A stretch of DNA of 64,000 bases. Source: JAWXBM01 sp034440115 (lineage in GTDB: Bacteria > Pseudomonadota > Gammaproteobacteria > Xanthomonadales > SZUA-36). The notes beneath the pieces were generated by a model. It did no database searches. It was not told the origin of the DNA and saw only the letters and a list, made by a program, of their open reading frames with translations. Shown here piece by piece: positions 54,004 through 61,920 of this stretch. The position numbers and the translations under genes were made by a program. Each line of letters starts with the position of its first letter. The first letter of the stretch is position 1. The stretch spans positions 1-64,000 of the forward strand of contig JAWXBM010000018.1 of the NCBI GenBank assembly GCA_034440115.1, in the 5' to 3' direction.

Positions 54004-54109
54004 GTCCGCAAGAAAACTAATTGGAAGTAGTCTCAGCTTGTGAATTCACACATTTTTCGCTTCCATTTTGAGCTAATCTAATAGGCTCATACTCTTCGAG
54101 GCATCAGCA

Positions 54110-54727
54110 ATGAAAAAATACAAACTCTATGGTGATAGCCGTTCGGGGAATTGCTACAAAGCAGCTCTGATCATGCGCTTGACGGGCCAGCCTTTTGAAT
54201 GGGTCGAAACTGACCTGATGGCCCAGGCCACTCGCCGTAAGGAATTTCTGGCACTCAATCCCAATGGTAAAGTACCGTTGCTGCAGTTTCCCGACGGTCG
54301 CTGCCTGGCCGAGTCCAATGCCATGTTGCTGCACCTTTCCCGCAACAGTGAGTGGTTTGCGCAAGATGAGTGGCAGCAGGCGCTAAACTGGCAGTGGTTA
54401 TTTTTTGAGCAGTACAGCCACGAGCCTTACATTGCAGTAGCGCGCTTTATCGCACTGTTCCTTAAACAGGAAACCGAACAAGCGGAAAGGTTGATTATGT
54501 TGCGAGAACGTGGCCACCAAGCCCTGGCCGTTATGGAAAGCACTCTGGGGACATTCAAATTCCTGACAGGTGATAATCCGACAGTCGCCGATATCGCTTT
54601 GTACGCTTACACCCATGTGGCCCATGAGGGCGGATTTGACTTAAGAGGGTACCCTGCCATCAGGAACTGGATGGGAACGCTGGAGGCACAAGAAGGCTGG
54701 ATGGCCATGGCCGAAGCTTGCAGTTGA
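54110..54727 (+). CDS. Glutathione S-transferase family protein
   Basis: A 205-residue soluble GST. The N-terminal thioredoxin-like half has YKLYGDSRSGNCYKAALIMR, the cis-Pro region NPNGKVPLLQF and the glutathione-binding LAESNAMLLHL. The all-helical C-terminal half has FLTGDNPTVADIALYAYTHV. A Ser (GDSRSGN) lies where Ser/Cys-type GSTs activate glutathione. The substrate is unknown. The ATG at 54110 has GAGG upstream. It is convergent with the DUF6065 gene, 4 nt apart. Confidence 0.92.
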   Translation: MKKYKLYGDSRSGNCYKAALIMRLTGQPFEWVETDLMAQATRRKEFLALNPNGKVPLLQFPDGRCLAESNAMLLHLSRNSEWFAQDEWQQALNWQWLFFEQYSHEPYIAVARFIALFLKQETEQAERLIMLRERGHQALAVMESTLGTFKFLTGDNPTVADIALYAYTHVAHEGGFDLRGYPAIRNWMGTLEAQEGWMAMAEACS

Positions 54728-54731
54728 AGTA

Positions 54732-55514
54732 TCAGTCCTTACGCACATCTTTGACTGGCTGGCAGCGAAACACCGTCTGGTGTTCCTGCGCCGTACCTTC
54801 TGCGCCCGAACCCTTGGCATATTGGCGGTTCCATAAGGCATCCAGGTCAGGCTTTTCTTGTGGGGTGCCCGCCTTTAATTTTTGCTGACGCTGCTGGTAA
54901 TTTTGCTGGCGCACACCCCCCCATTCTTTGAATTGTTGCGCAAATTCCGGATCAGCGGATAAGTCCTTCACTTCGATTTGCGTTTCTTCCAGCAAAGCCA
55001 GCGGGTAGGGGAAAATCCGCGCGATCGGTTCGCCTTCCTCGAATCGGATCGTCACGTCTGGCGTCGTGATGCGCCAGTTCATGGTGAACGGAAAGGGCAG
55101 CCAGTCGGTGCGGATAAAACCATCCAGCGGCGTGATGTGTGGCCGGTCATGGTTGGCAGGCCCGGTGACCACCAATCCATACTCGGGTGGGGTTTTGAAC
55201 AGGAAGGGTAAGTCCCAGGTGACCACGCCTGTGCCGAAGTGGGACTTAGGACCAAAACGGATCTCGCGCTCCCGGTAGACAAACAGCTGGCTTTGCGGTG
55301 TGAGACCATTCCAGCGGAATTCGCAACTCACCGGGTTGAGAATTTCCCAACCCATGGTGTTGGCTGCGGTCATGGGAATGCAGCGATAGGCATAGTTTTC
55401 CGGTGTCCGGTCCATCCATTCGCGCTTGGGCCTGGCCGGACGGATTAGTTTGTCCACGCCCTCAGGCGCACCGGGCAGGACGAAGGCTGAAATCAGGTTC
55501 TGCTTAGCGCTCAT
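54732..55514 (-). CDS. DUF6065 family protein
   Basis: A 260-residue cytoplasmic protein that I assign to DUF6065; function unknown. Visible blocks are REWMDRTPENYAYRCIPMTA, NTMGWEILNPV, GTGVVTWDLPFLFKTPPEYG, LVVTGPANHDRPHITPLDGF and the hydrophobic IRTDWLPFPFTMNWRITTPD. The fold looks strand-rich. The C-terminal 60 residues are Gln- and Lys-rich and probably helical. I chose the ATG at 55514 with GAGG upstream; a longer frame upstream lacks support. It is divergent from glnS. Confidence 0.82.
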   Translation of the reverse strand: MSAKQNLISAFVLPGAPEGVDKLIRPARPKREWMDRTPENYAYRCIPMTAANTMGWEILNPVSCEFRWNGLTPQSQLFVYREREIRFGPKSHFGTGVVTWDLPFLFKTPPEYGLVVTGPANHDRPHITPLDGFIRTDWLPFPFTMNWRITTPDVTIRFEEGEPIARIFPYPLALLEETQIEVKDLSADPEFAQQFKEWGGVRQQNYQQRQQKLKAGTPQEKPDLDALWNRQYAKGSGAEGTAQEHQTVFRCQPVKDVRKD

Positions 55515-55662
55515 GGTTAACCTCACCGGTGACACCGGCCGCTGATATTTCAATGGATCATAGTGGTGAACTGACTCAATGCGGTAGAATTTACCGTTTT
55601 AGCCGAATCGAAACCAAATGTTTGAACTAAATTAATCGGCGCCAGGGCAGCAGAGAACCTTC

Positions 55663-57327
55663 ATGAATACCGAAGAAAGTACCAAAACGACCCACTTCAT
55701 TCGCAACATTGTGATCAGCGACCTGGCAAGTGGTAAACACAAATCCGTGCTGACGCGCTTTCCTCCCGAGCCGAATGGTCACCTGCATATTGGCCATGCC
55801 AAATCGATTTGCCTGAATTTTGGTATTGCTGCTGAATTTGGCGGCGGCACCAACCTGCGATTTGATGATACCAATCCGCTGGCGGAGAACGAGGACTTTG
55901 AGCGTGCTATCAAGCAAGACGTTACATGGTTGGGCTTTGCATGGACTGAACTGCACCACGCTTCAGATTATTTTGAACAACTGTATGCGTATGCGGTTCA
56001 CCTGATTCGCAACGGCAATGCCTATGTCGAAGAATTGACGGCGGAAGAAATCCGTGAGTATCGCGGCACGCTGACTGAACCTGGTCGAAACAGCCCCTGG
56101 CGCGATCGCCCGACGGAGGAAAACCTGGATCTGTTTGCCCGCATGAAAGCCGGTGAATTTGAAGATGGCCTGTACGTACTTCGCGCCAAGGTCGATATGA
56201 GTTCACCCAATATCAACTTGCGTGACCCGGTGATATACCGCATCCGCAATGCCGCTCATCACCGTACCGGAGATACTTGGCATATCTATCCGATGTATGA
56301 CTGGGCACATGGTATTTCGGATGCCATCGAAGGCATCACGCATTCGCTGTGTACGCTCGAGTTTGAAGACCATCGCCCTTTGTACGACTGGTTCCTCGAA
56401 AACATCCCATCGCCCTGCCACCCACAGCAGATCGAATTCGCCCGCGGCAATCTTGATTACACCGTGATGAGCAAACGCAGGCTGAAACAGTTGGTGGAAG
56501 AGGGCCATGTCAGCGGTTGGGATGATCCCCGCCTGCCCACGCTTTCAGGGCTGCGTCGGCGCGGTTACAGTGCCTCTGCAATTCGTGCTTTCTGGGAAGA
56601 GATGGGTATCTCCAAGTCGGAAAGCATTATCTCCATGGGCGTTCTGGAAAATACTCTGCGCAATGATCTGAACATTTCAGCACCGCGCAGCATGGCCGTG
56701 CTGGCGCCCCTCAAAGTGGTATTGACCAACTATCCCGAGGGCGAAACCGAATGGCTGGAAGCTGCGGTTCATCCTCAGGATGAATCCATGGGCAGCCGTA
56801 AAGTGCCGTTGACGCGCGAAATCTGGATTGAACAAGAAGACTTTATGGAAGATCCCCCAGGTAAGTTCTTTCGCCTTAAACCGGGTGGCGAAGTGCGTTT
56901 GCGCAATGCCTTTATCATCCGCTGTGTCGCCGTGATCAAAAACGAAAGCGGTGAAGTCACAGAACTGCACTGCGAGTTCGATCCGGAGTCTCGTTCTGGT
57001 TTGCCGGGTGCAGCGCGCAAAGTCAAAGGCACGATTCACTGGGTATCTGCAGTACATGGCGTGCAAGCTGAAGTGCGTTTGTACGATCGCCTGTTCTCGG
57101 TACCCAATCCCTTGTCCGACAAGTCGCGCGACTTCCTCGAATTCATCAACCCTCATTCACTGGACATCATCACCAACGCCGTGGTTGAACCCGCTGTCGC
57201 AGCGGGCAAGCCTGGTGATATTTACCAGTTTGAACGCACCGGCTATTTCGTGCATGACGCAGTGGATTCCCAGCCCGGCAAGCCGGTGTTGAATCGAGCC
57301 GTTTCCCTGCGCGACTCCTGGAAATAA
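55663..57327 (+). CDS. glnS: Glutaminyl-tRNA synthetase
   Basis: Class I synthetase charging tRNA-Gln. The 554-residue protein has RFPPEPNGHLHIGHAKSICL with the HIGH box at 42-45, LRFDDTNPLAENEDF, and a KMSKS-type loop TVMSKRRLKQLVEEGHVSGW. The C-terminal beta-barrel anticodon-binding domains are present, with the typical FMEDPPGKFFRLKPGGEVRL. The ATG at 55663 gives a normal start. It is a single-gene unit between the DUF6065 gene and lemA. Confidence 0.97.
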   Translation: MNTEESTKTTHFIRNIVISDLASGKHKSVLTRFPPEPNGHLHIGHAKSICLNFGIAAEFGGGTNLRFDDTNPLAENEDFERAIKQDVTWLGFAWTELHHASDYFEQLYAYAVHLIRNGNAYVEELTAEEIREYRGTLTEPGRNSPWRDRPTEENLDLFARMKAGEFEDGLYVLRAKVDMSSPNINLRDPVIYRIRNAAHHRTGDTWHIYPMYDWAHGISDAIEGITHSLCTLEFEDHRPLYDWFLENIPSPCHPQQIEFARGNLDYTVMSKRRLKQLVEEGHVSGWDDPRLPTLSGLRRRGYSASAIRAFWEEMGISKSESIISMGVLENTLRNDLNISAPRSMAVLAPLKVVLTNYPEGETEWLEAAVHPQDESMGSRKVPLTREIWIEQEDFMEDPPGKFFRLKPGGEVRLRNAFIIRCVAVIKNESGEVTELHCEFDPESRSGLPGAARKVKGTIHWVSAVHGVQAEVRLYDRLFSVPNPLSDKSRDFLEFINPHSLDIITNAVVEPAVAAGKPGDIYQFERTGYFVHDAVDSQPGKPVLNRAVSLRDSWK

Positions 57328-57416
57328 CTATGGTGTTTCGGCCATGACCTTTCGCACCCTTACTGGGTAGACAGATTTGCTACACTGCAAGCTGTCTCAA
57401 ACTGGGGAGTAGCATT

Positions 57417-58001
57417 ATGGGTGGCTGGATTATTCTTGCGATTATCGGTGCGCTGGTTTTATTTGCAATAACGATTTACAACCGCCTGGTCGCGGGTCGG
57501 AATCGTTATAAAAACGCTTTTGCACAAATTGATGTGCAACTCACACGTCGACATGACCTGATTCCCAACCTGGTGGAAACCGCCAAGGGTTATATGGCGC
57601 ATGAGCGCGAAACGCTGGAAGCGGTAATCAATGCCCGCAACCTCGCTGTCAGTGGTCTCAAGCAGGCAGCCAAGGATCCTACTGATCCCGAAGCCATGCA
57701 ACAGCTGTCACAGGCAGAGCAGGGCCTTTCTGGTGCCCTGGGCCGTTTGTTTGCGCTTTCTGAGGCCTACCCGGACCTCAAGGCCAACGAAAACATGATG
57801 CAGTTGTCGGAAGAACTGACCACTACCGAGAACAAGGTTGCGTTTGCGCGGCAGGCCTATAACGACTCGGTGATGGACTACAACACGCTGCGTGAGTCCG
57901 TCCCCAACAATTTCTTTGCGGGCTGGTTCAATTTCAAAGCCGCTGAATTGCTCGAAATCGAAGACGAAGCCAAGCGCGAAGTTCCGCGGGTTTCATTCTG
58001 A
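57417..58001 (+). CDS. lemA: LemA family membrane protein
   Basis: A 194-residue protein with one N-terminal membrane helix (WIILAIIGALVLFAITIYNR). The LemA four-helix domain follows: GRNRYKNAFAQIDVQLTRRH, DLIPNLVETAKGYMAHERET, LFALSEAYPDLKAN and TTENKVAFARQAYNDSVMDY, NTLRESVPNNFFAGWF. Function is poorly known; LemA genes often pair with M48 peptidases or TPM-domain proteins. The M48 gene 56 nt downstream is such a partner. GGGGAG precedes the ATG at 57417. Confidence 0.93.
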   Translation: MGGWIILAIIGALVLFAITIYNRLVAGRNRYKNAFAQIDVQLTRRHDLIPNLVETAKGYMAHERETLEAVINARNLAVSGLKQAAKDPTDPEAMQQLSQAEQGLSGALGRLFALSEAYPDLKANENMMQLSEELTTTENKVAFARQAYNDSVMDYNTLRESVPNNFFAGWFNFKAAELLEIEDEAKREVPRVSF

Positions 58002-58037
58002 GAACGGCGGGGTCAGAGGGAAACGGCGGGGCCAGAG
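58002..58037 (+). repeat. Short direct repeat between lemA and the M48 peptidase
   Basis: Two near-identical copies of about 17 bp, AACGGCGGGGTCAGAG (58003-58018) and AACGGCGGGGCCAGAG (58022-58037), lie in the 56-bp gap. A related GGGGTCAG string occurs near 5595. Confidence 0.7.
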
Positions 58038-58057
58038 AAGTTAATCTCTAGCCACCC

Positions 58058-60037
58058 ATGAACTTTTTTGAACAACAAGCCCAGGCCAAGAGTCGCTCGC
58101 GTTGGCTATTGTTCATCTTCGTATTGGCCGTGCTGGCCGTGATCATCGCCGTCGATTTGATCCTGATGCTGGCCTGGGGCATGTCGCCCATGCAAGCTGA
58201 AGGGGTGTCACCATTCAGTCTGCAAAACCTGCAACAAAACCTGCCTTTATTGACCGGTGGTGCGGTGGTCAGCGCCAGCGTCATTGGCCTGGCCAGTCTG
58301 TATCGCATCGGCAGCTTGCGCTCCGGGGGCGGACAGGTGGCACGCGAACTGGGCGGCACGCTGGTCGGTTTCGAACCCGGTGATCCCCTGCGCCGACGCC
58401 TGCGCAACGTGGTTGAAGAGATCGCTTTGGCGGCTGGTGTAGCGGTGCCGGAAATCTATGTGCTGGAAAAGGAATCCGGCATCAACGCCTTTGCCGCCGG
58501 TTTCTCGCCAGCAGATGCTGCTATTACCGTGACTCGTGGTTGTCTGGAAAAACTCAGCCGCGAAGAACTGCAGGGGGTGATCGCGCATGAGTTCAGCCAT
58601 GTTCTGAACGGCGATATGCGGCTGAATATACGCTTGATGGGCGCCCTGTTTGGCATCTTGCTACTGGCGATAATCGGCCGTCGCGTGTTGCTGCACAGTC
58701 GGCATTTTGGCCGCAGCCGCGACAAGAATGTGATGGTCGTCCTTTTGATTGCCTTTGGGCTTTTGATCGTGGGCTACGTGGGCCAGTTTTTTGGCCGCTG
58801 GATCAAGGCGGCGGTTTCACGCCAGCGTGAATACCTGGCAGACGCCTCGGCAGTGCAATTTACCCGCGACAACCAGGGTATTGGCGGCGCGCTGAAAAAA
58901 ATTGCAGCGTACAACGGCGGTTCCCTGATTGCCGCGGATTCCGAGGAAATCAGTCATATGTTGTTCGGCAATGGCAGCAAAATGATGTTCTTTGCCACCC
59001 ACCCGCCCATCGAAAAGCGTATCAAGCGGGTTGATCCCGGATTTCGACCAGAAGAACTGGACCGTTTAACAGCGCAGTTGGTAAATCAGGAAGTGAAGCG
59101 TGCCAAAGAGCAGGAAGAGGAGCGGGCCAAGGCTGCTGCATCCGGCGCGCCCGGAAAAGTCGGCGCCGATATTTTTCTCGATCCAGCCAGTCTGATCGAG
59201 CAGATCGGCAAACCCGGCTGGGAACAGATACTGATGGCTGCGTCGCTGACCGCTTCTCTTCCGCTGAATGTGCGCCGGGCGACGCAATCAACGGAATGGG
59301 CCGCGGCGGTATTGTTTTATACCCTGCTGGATCACAACAGCGAGCTCAAGGAGCAACAATTGCTGTTGGTAGCAGGAGCCATGGGTAGCCATGTTGAATC
59401 ACAGGTGCGATCCCTGATTGATGCCGGCGGTAAGCCCACTTCCGATCAGCGTTTGCCTCTGTTGGAATTGGCCTTTCCGGCGCTGAAGCGCCATCCGCTG
59501 GATTACATCAGCAAGGTGCTTGCGGCAGTGCAGGCATTGGTAAATCTCGATGGCAGAATTGATATTTTTGAATATCTGTTATCACGCATCACCCTGCAAC
59601 ATGTGTGGGAGTCGCAAAATCCCGGTTCGGTGCGCATGGCGGGTAACAAATCCCTGTCCGCTTGCCTGCCTCAGGCTTTACGCCTGCTGGCCATACTGGC
59701 CATAAATGACAGCGATTCAAATGATGATGGCATTCCTGCATTCAGGGCCGGCGCCGCAGTTTTGGACCAAGCTGAAACCCAAATGCCGATGTCAGAGCCC
59801 ATGCCTTTGATTGGACCTGAAGATTGGCCAGCTACGCTGGATCAGGATTTGCCCGTGTTGGACCGGCTGGCGCCGGGGGAGAAACAGAAGCTGGTGGCCG
59901 CACTGGTCACCACGGTTATGAAAGATGGCAACGCGGTCGTTGAGGAGCTGGAACTGTTACGTGTTACCTGTGATCTCTTACATGTGCCCTTGCCCATGTT
60001 GTCAGGCCTTAAGCCCTCAACACCAAACCAGCCCTGA
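58058..60037 (+). CDS. M48 membrane metallopeptidase with long C-terminal extension
   Basis: A 659-residue HtpX-like zinc protease. Two N-terminal helices (16-40 and 65-85) precede the catalytic domain, which has HEFSH at 177-181 (LQGVIAHEFSHVLNGDMRLN) and the third-ligand region RQREYLADASAVQFTRD. Two further helices lie between them. The ending ATHPPIEKRIKRVDP closes the usual M48 domain near residue 325. The remaining 330 residues are a helical region I do not recognise, with a TerB-like helical character in GRIDIFEYLLSRI and TTVMKDGNAVVEELELLRVT. It probably works with LemA in envelope protein turnover. Confidence 0.9.
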   Translation: MNFFEQQAQAKSRSRWLLFIFVLAVLAVIIAVDLILMLAWGMSPMQAEGVSPFSLQNLQQNLPLLTGGAVVSASVIGLASLYRIGSLRSGGGQVARELGGTLVGFEPGDPLRRRLRNVVEEIALAAGVAVPEIYVLEKESGINAFAAGFSPADAAITVTRGCLEKLSREELQGVIAHEFSHVLNGDMRLNIRLMGALFGILLLAIIGRRVLLHSRHFGRSRDKNVMVVLLIAFGLLIVGYVGQFFGRWIKAAVSRQREYLADASAVQFTRDNQGIGGALKKIAAYNGGSLIAADSEEISHMLFGNGSKMMFFATHPPIEKRIKRVDPGFRPEELDRLTAQLVNQEVKRAKEQEEERAKAAASGAPGKVGADIFLDPASLIEQIGKPGWEQILMAASLTASLPLNVRRATQSTEWAAAVLFYTLLDHNSELKEQQLLLVAGAMGSHVESQVRSLIDAGGKPTSDQRLPLLELAFPALKRHPLDYISKVLAAVQALVNLDGRIDIFEYLLSRITLQHVWESQNPGSVRMAGNKSLSACLPQALRLLAILAINDSDSNDDGIPAFRAGAAVLDQAETQMPMSEPMPLIGPEDWPATLDQDLPVLDRLAPGEKQKLVAALVTTVMKDGNAVVEELELLRVTCDLLHVPLPMLSGLKPSTPNQP

Positions 60038-60038
60038 C

Positions 60039-61610
60039 TCAGCTCGAGGCAGCTTCCGCCGCAAATTTCTCCGCAATCATGATGGTAGGTGCATTGGTAT
60101 TGCCACTGACCAGAGTCGGCATGATGGAGGCATCGACTACGGCCAGGCCTTCCAGCCCGTGCACTCGCAATTTGTGATCGACCACAGCCAGCGCATCCTG
60201 GCCCATTTTGCAGGTTCCAATCGGATGATAGATGCTCTCCGCTTTGCGACGGATAAACTCCATCAGCTCGGCTTCTGACTGCACAGCTTTACCCGGAAGT
60301 ATTTCTTCACCCGCTGAGGCGGCAAATGCCGGTTGTGCAAAAATTTCCCGCGTCAGTCGGGCACATTCCAGCATCATTTTGCGGTCGTAATCGGAGTTCA
60401 GGTAGTTGGCATGGATGGCGGGTGCCGCGGCTGGGTCGCGGGACTTGAGGCGAATTTCGCCGCGGCTTTCCGGTTGTAATGCGCAGGCATGAATGGTCAT
60501 GCCATGGCCGGGCAACCTGTTTCGACCATGATCATCCAGCAGCGCCGGCACAAAATGCATTTGTATATCCGGCCGGTCATCGGGGGCGTGGCGGGAAACG
60601 ATAAAACCTCCGCCCTCTGCTATGTTCGAGCTGCCCGGACCTTTTCGGTCAAACAAATAACGCAAGCCGACCGCTATGTCACTGAGCTGATCGTAAGTGA
60701 TGGGCTGGAGGCTTTTGACCAAGGTGCAAATGTCCAGGTGATCCTGCAGATTCAGCCCCACGCCGGGCAGATCATGGCGCACACGGATTCCGACACTGTG
60801 CAAATGTTCTGCTGGGCCAATGCCAGACAGCATCAACATCTGCGGGGAGCCTATGGCACCACCGGACAGAATGATATTGCCACTTTCAGATCGAACTTCT
60901 TTGCCCTTCCAGCGATAGCGCACGGCTTCAGCGCGATGCTGGTGCAGTTGGATTTGCTCCACCACCGCCCCCGTGCGTACTACCAGGTTAGGCCGGTCCA
61001 TGGCCGGCCGAAGGTAGGCGACAGCACTGCTGCAGCGGCGACCATTGCGCTGCGTGACCTGGTAAAGGCCAAAGCCGCGTTGCTGCGCGCTATTGAAGTC
61101 ATCATTGCGCTTATACCCAGCCTGCTGCGCTGCTTCGATGAAGGTTTCACTGAGTGGATTGCTGTGGCGCAGATTTTGCACCGACAACGGACCACCCACG
61201 CCATGAAATTCAGAAGCACCATTTTCCTGGTCTTCAGATTTGATGAAATAGGGCAGTACATCAGCAAAACCCCAGCCCGGATTTCCGGCCGCAAGCCAGT
61301 TGTCATAGTCTTTGTGGTGACCACGGCAATAACACATGGCATTGATGGAACTGGAGCCTCCCAGCACGCGACCGCGTGGCCAGAACAGCCTGCGGCCATT
61401 CAGCTCAGCCTCTGCTTCGGTGTCAAATTTCCAGTTGACGCTGGCCATTCCGACCAGCTTGGCCAGCCCGGCAGGCATGTGGATAAAAGGGTGCCAGTCG
61501 CGACCGCCAGCTTCAAGCAGCAACACCCGTGTATTGGGGTTTTCGCTTAGCCGGCCCGCCAGCGCGCAGCCTGCCGATCCGGCTCCTGCAATGATGTAGT
61601 CAAAAGTCAT
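60039..61610 (-). CDS. GMC-family oxidoreductase (choline dehydrogenase-like)
   Basis: An FAD-dependent alcohol dehydrogenase of 523 aa. The FAD fold is FDYIIAGAGSAGCALAGRLS, followed by GMC signature 1 (WPRGRVLGGSSSINAMCYCR) and signature 2 (GAIGSPQMLMLSGIGP). The C-terminal catalytic His pair region is SIYHPIGTCKMG and VSGNTNAPTIMIAEK. BetA-like enzymes share this pattern, but the substrate cannot be assigned and no betB or betI is adjacent. I chose the ATG at 61610; a frame extension crosses the repeat array. Six degenerate repeats of the start region lie at and upstream of this ATG. Confidence 0.92.
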   Translation of the reverse strand: MTFDYIIAGAGSAGCALAGRLSENPNTRVLLLEAGGRDWHPFIHMPAGLAKLVGMASVNWKFDTEAEAELNGRRLFWPRGRVLGGSSSINAMCYCRGHHKDYDNWLAAGNPGWGFADVLPYFIKSEDQENGASEFHGVGGPLSVQNLRHSNPLSETFIEAAQQAGYKRNDDFNSAQQRGFGLYQVTQRNGRRCSSAVAYLRPAMDRPNLVVRTGAVVEQIQLHQHRAEAVRYRWKGKEVRSESGNIILSGGAIGSPQMLMLSGIGPAEHLHSVGIRVRHDLPGVGLNLQDHLDICTLVKSLQPITYDQLSDIAVGLRYLFDRKGPGSSNIAEGGGFIVSRHAPDDRPDIQMHFVPALLDDHGRNRLPGHGMTIHACALQPESRGEIRLKSRDPAAAPAIHANYLNSDYDRKMMLECARLTREIFAQPAFAASAGEEILPGKAVQSEAELMEFIRRKAESIYHPIGTCKMGQDALAVVDHKLRVHGLEGLAVVDASIMPTLVSGNTNAPTIMIAEKFAAEAASS

Positions 61611-61706
61611 GGATTGATAAATGTCATAGATTGGCAAAAGTCATAGGGCGGCAAATGGTCATGGTTTGGCGAATTCCATAGGGTGGAGTATTCCATACGA
61701 TGGCGT
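61603..61706 (-). repeat. Six degenerate 17-18-bp repeats at the GMC gene start
   Basis: On the plus strand the units read AAAGTCATGGATTGATA, AATGTCATAGATTGGCA, AAAGTCATAGGGCGGCA, AATGGTCATGGTTTGGCG, AATTCCATAGGGTGGAGT and ATTCCATACGATGGCGT. On the reverse strand each unit contains an ATG followed by AC(A/T)TTTGCC-like sequence, matching the real start ATGACTTTTGAC of the GMC gene. The rest of the 310-bp gap to 61920 (61707-61920) shows no gene and must hold the divergent promoters. Confidence 0.8.
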
Positions 61707-61920
61707 ACTGAAGACAGCCAGCATCATACCTGCTTAATGGCTGCCGACAAGTCGGGAATCAACTCCTTTGCTATTTATTTAAGCAATCTTGATTGCGGCA
61801 TCTGGTTTGCATAAATGTTAGGCTTTACGGTCTGCGTCGTCCTGTTTTTCCATTCCTGGTAATTGCTTTTGGAAGGGAATCGCGGCCGACTGATTCCTGT
61901 TTCAAGAGGTTCAAGCTGGC

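Noticed and set aside
60489..61550. 353-codon plus-strand frame antisense to the GMC oxidoreductase
   Set aside because: GMC signatures on the reverse strand cover the whole interval; the antisense product has no recognisable feature.
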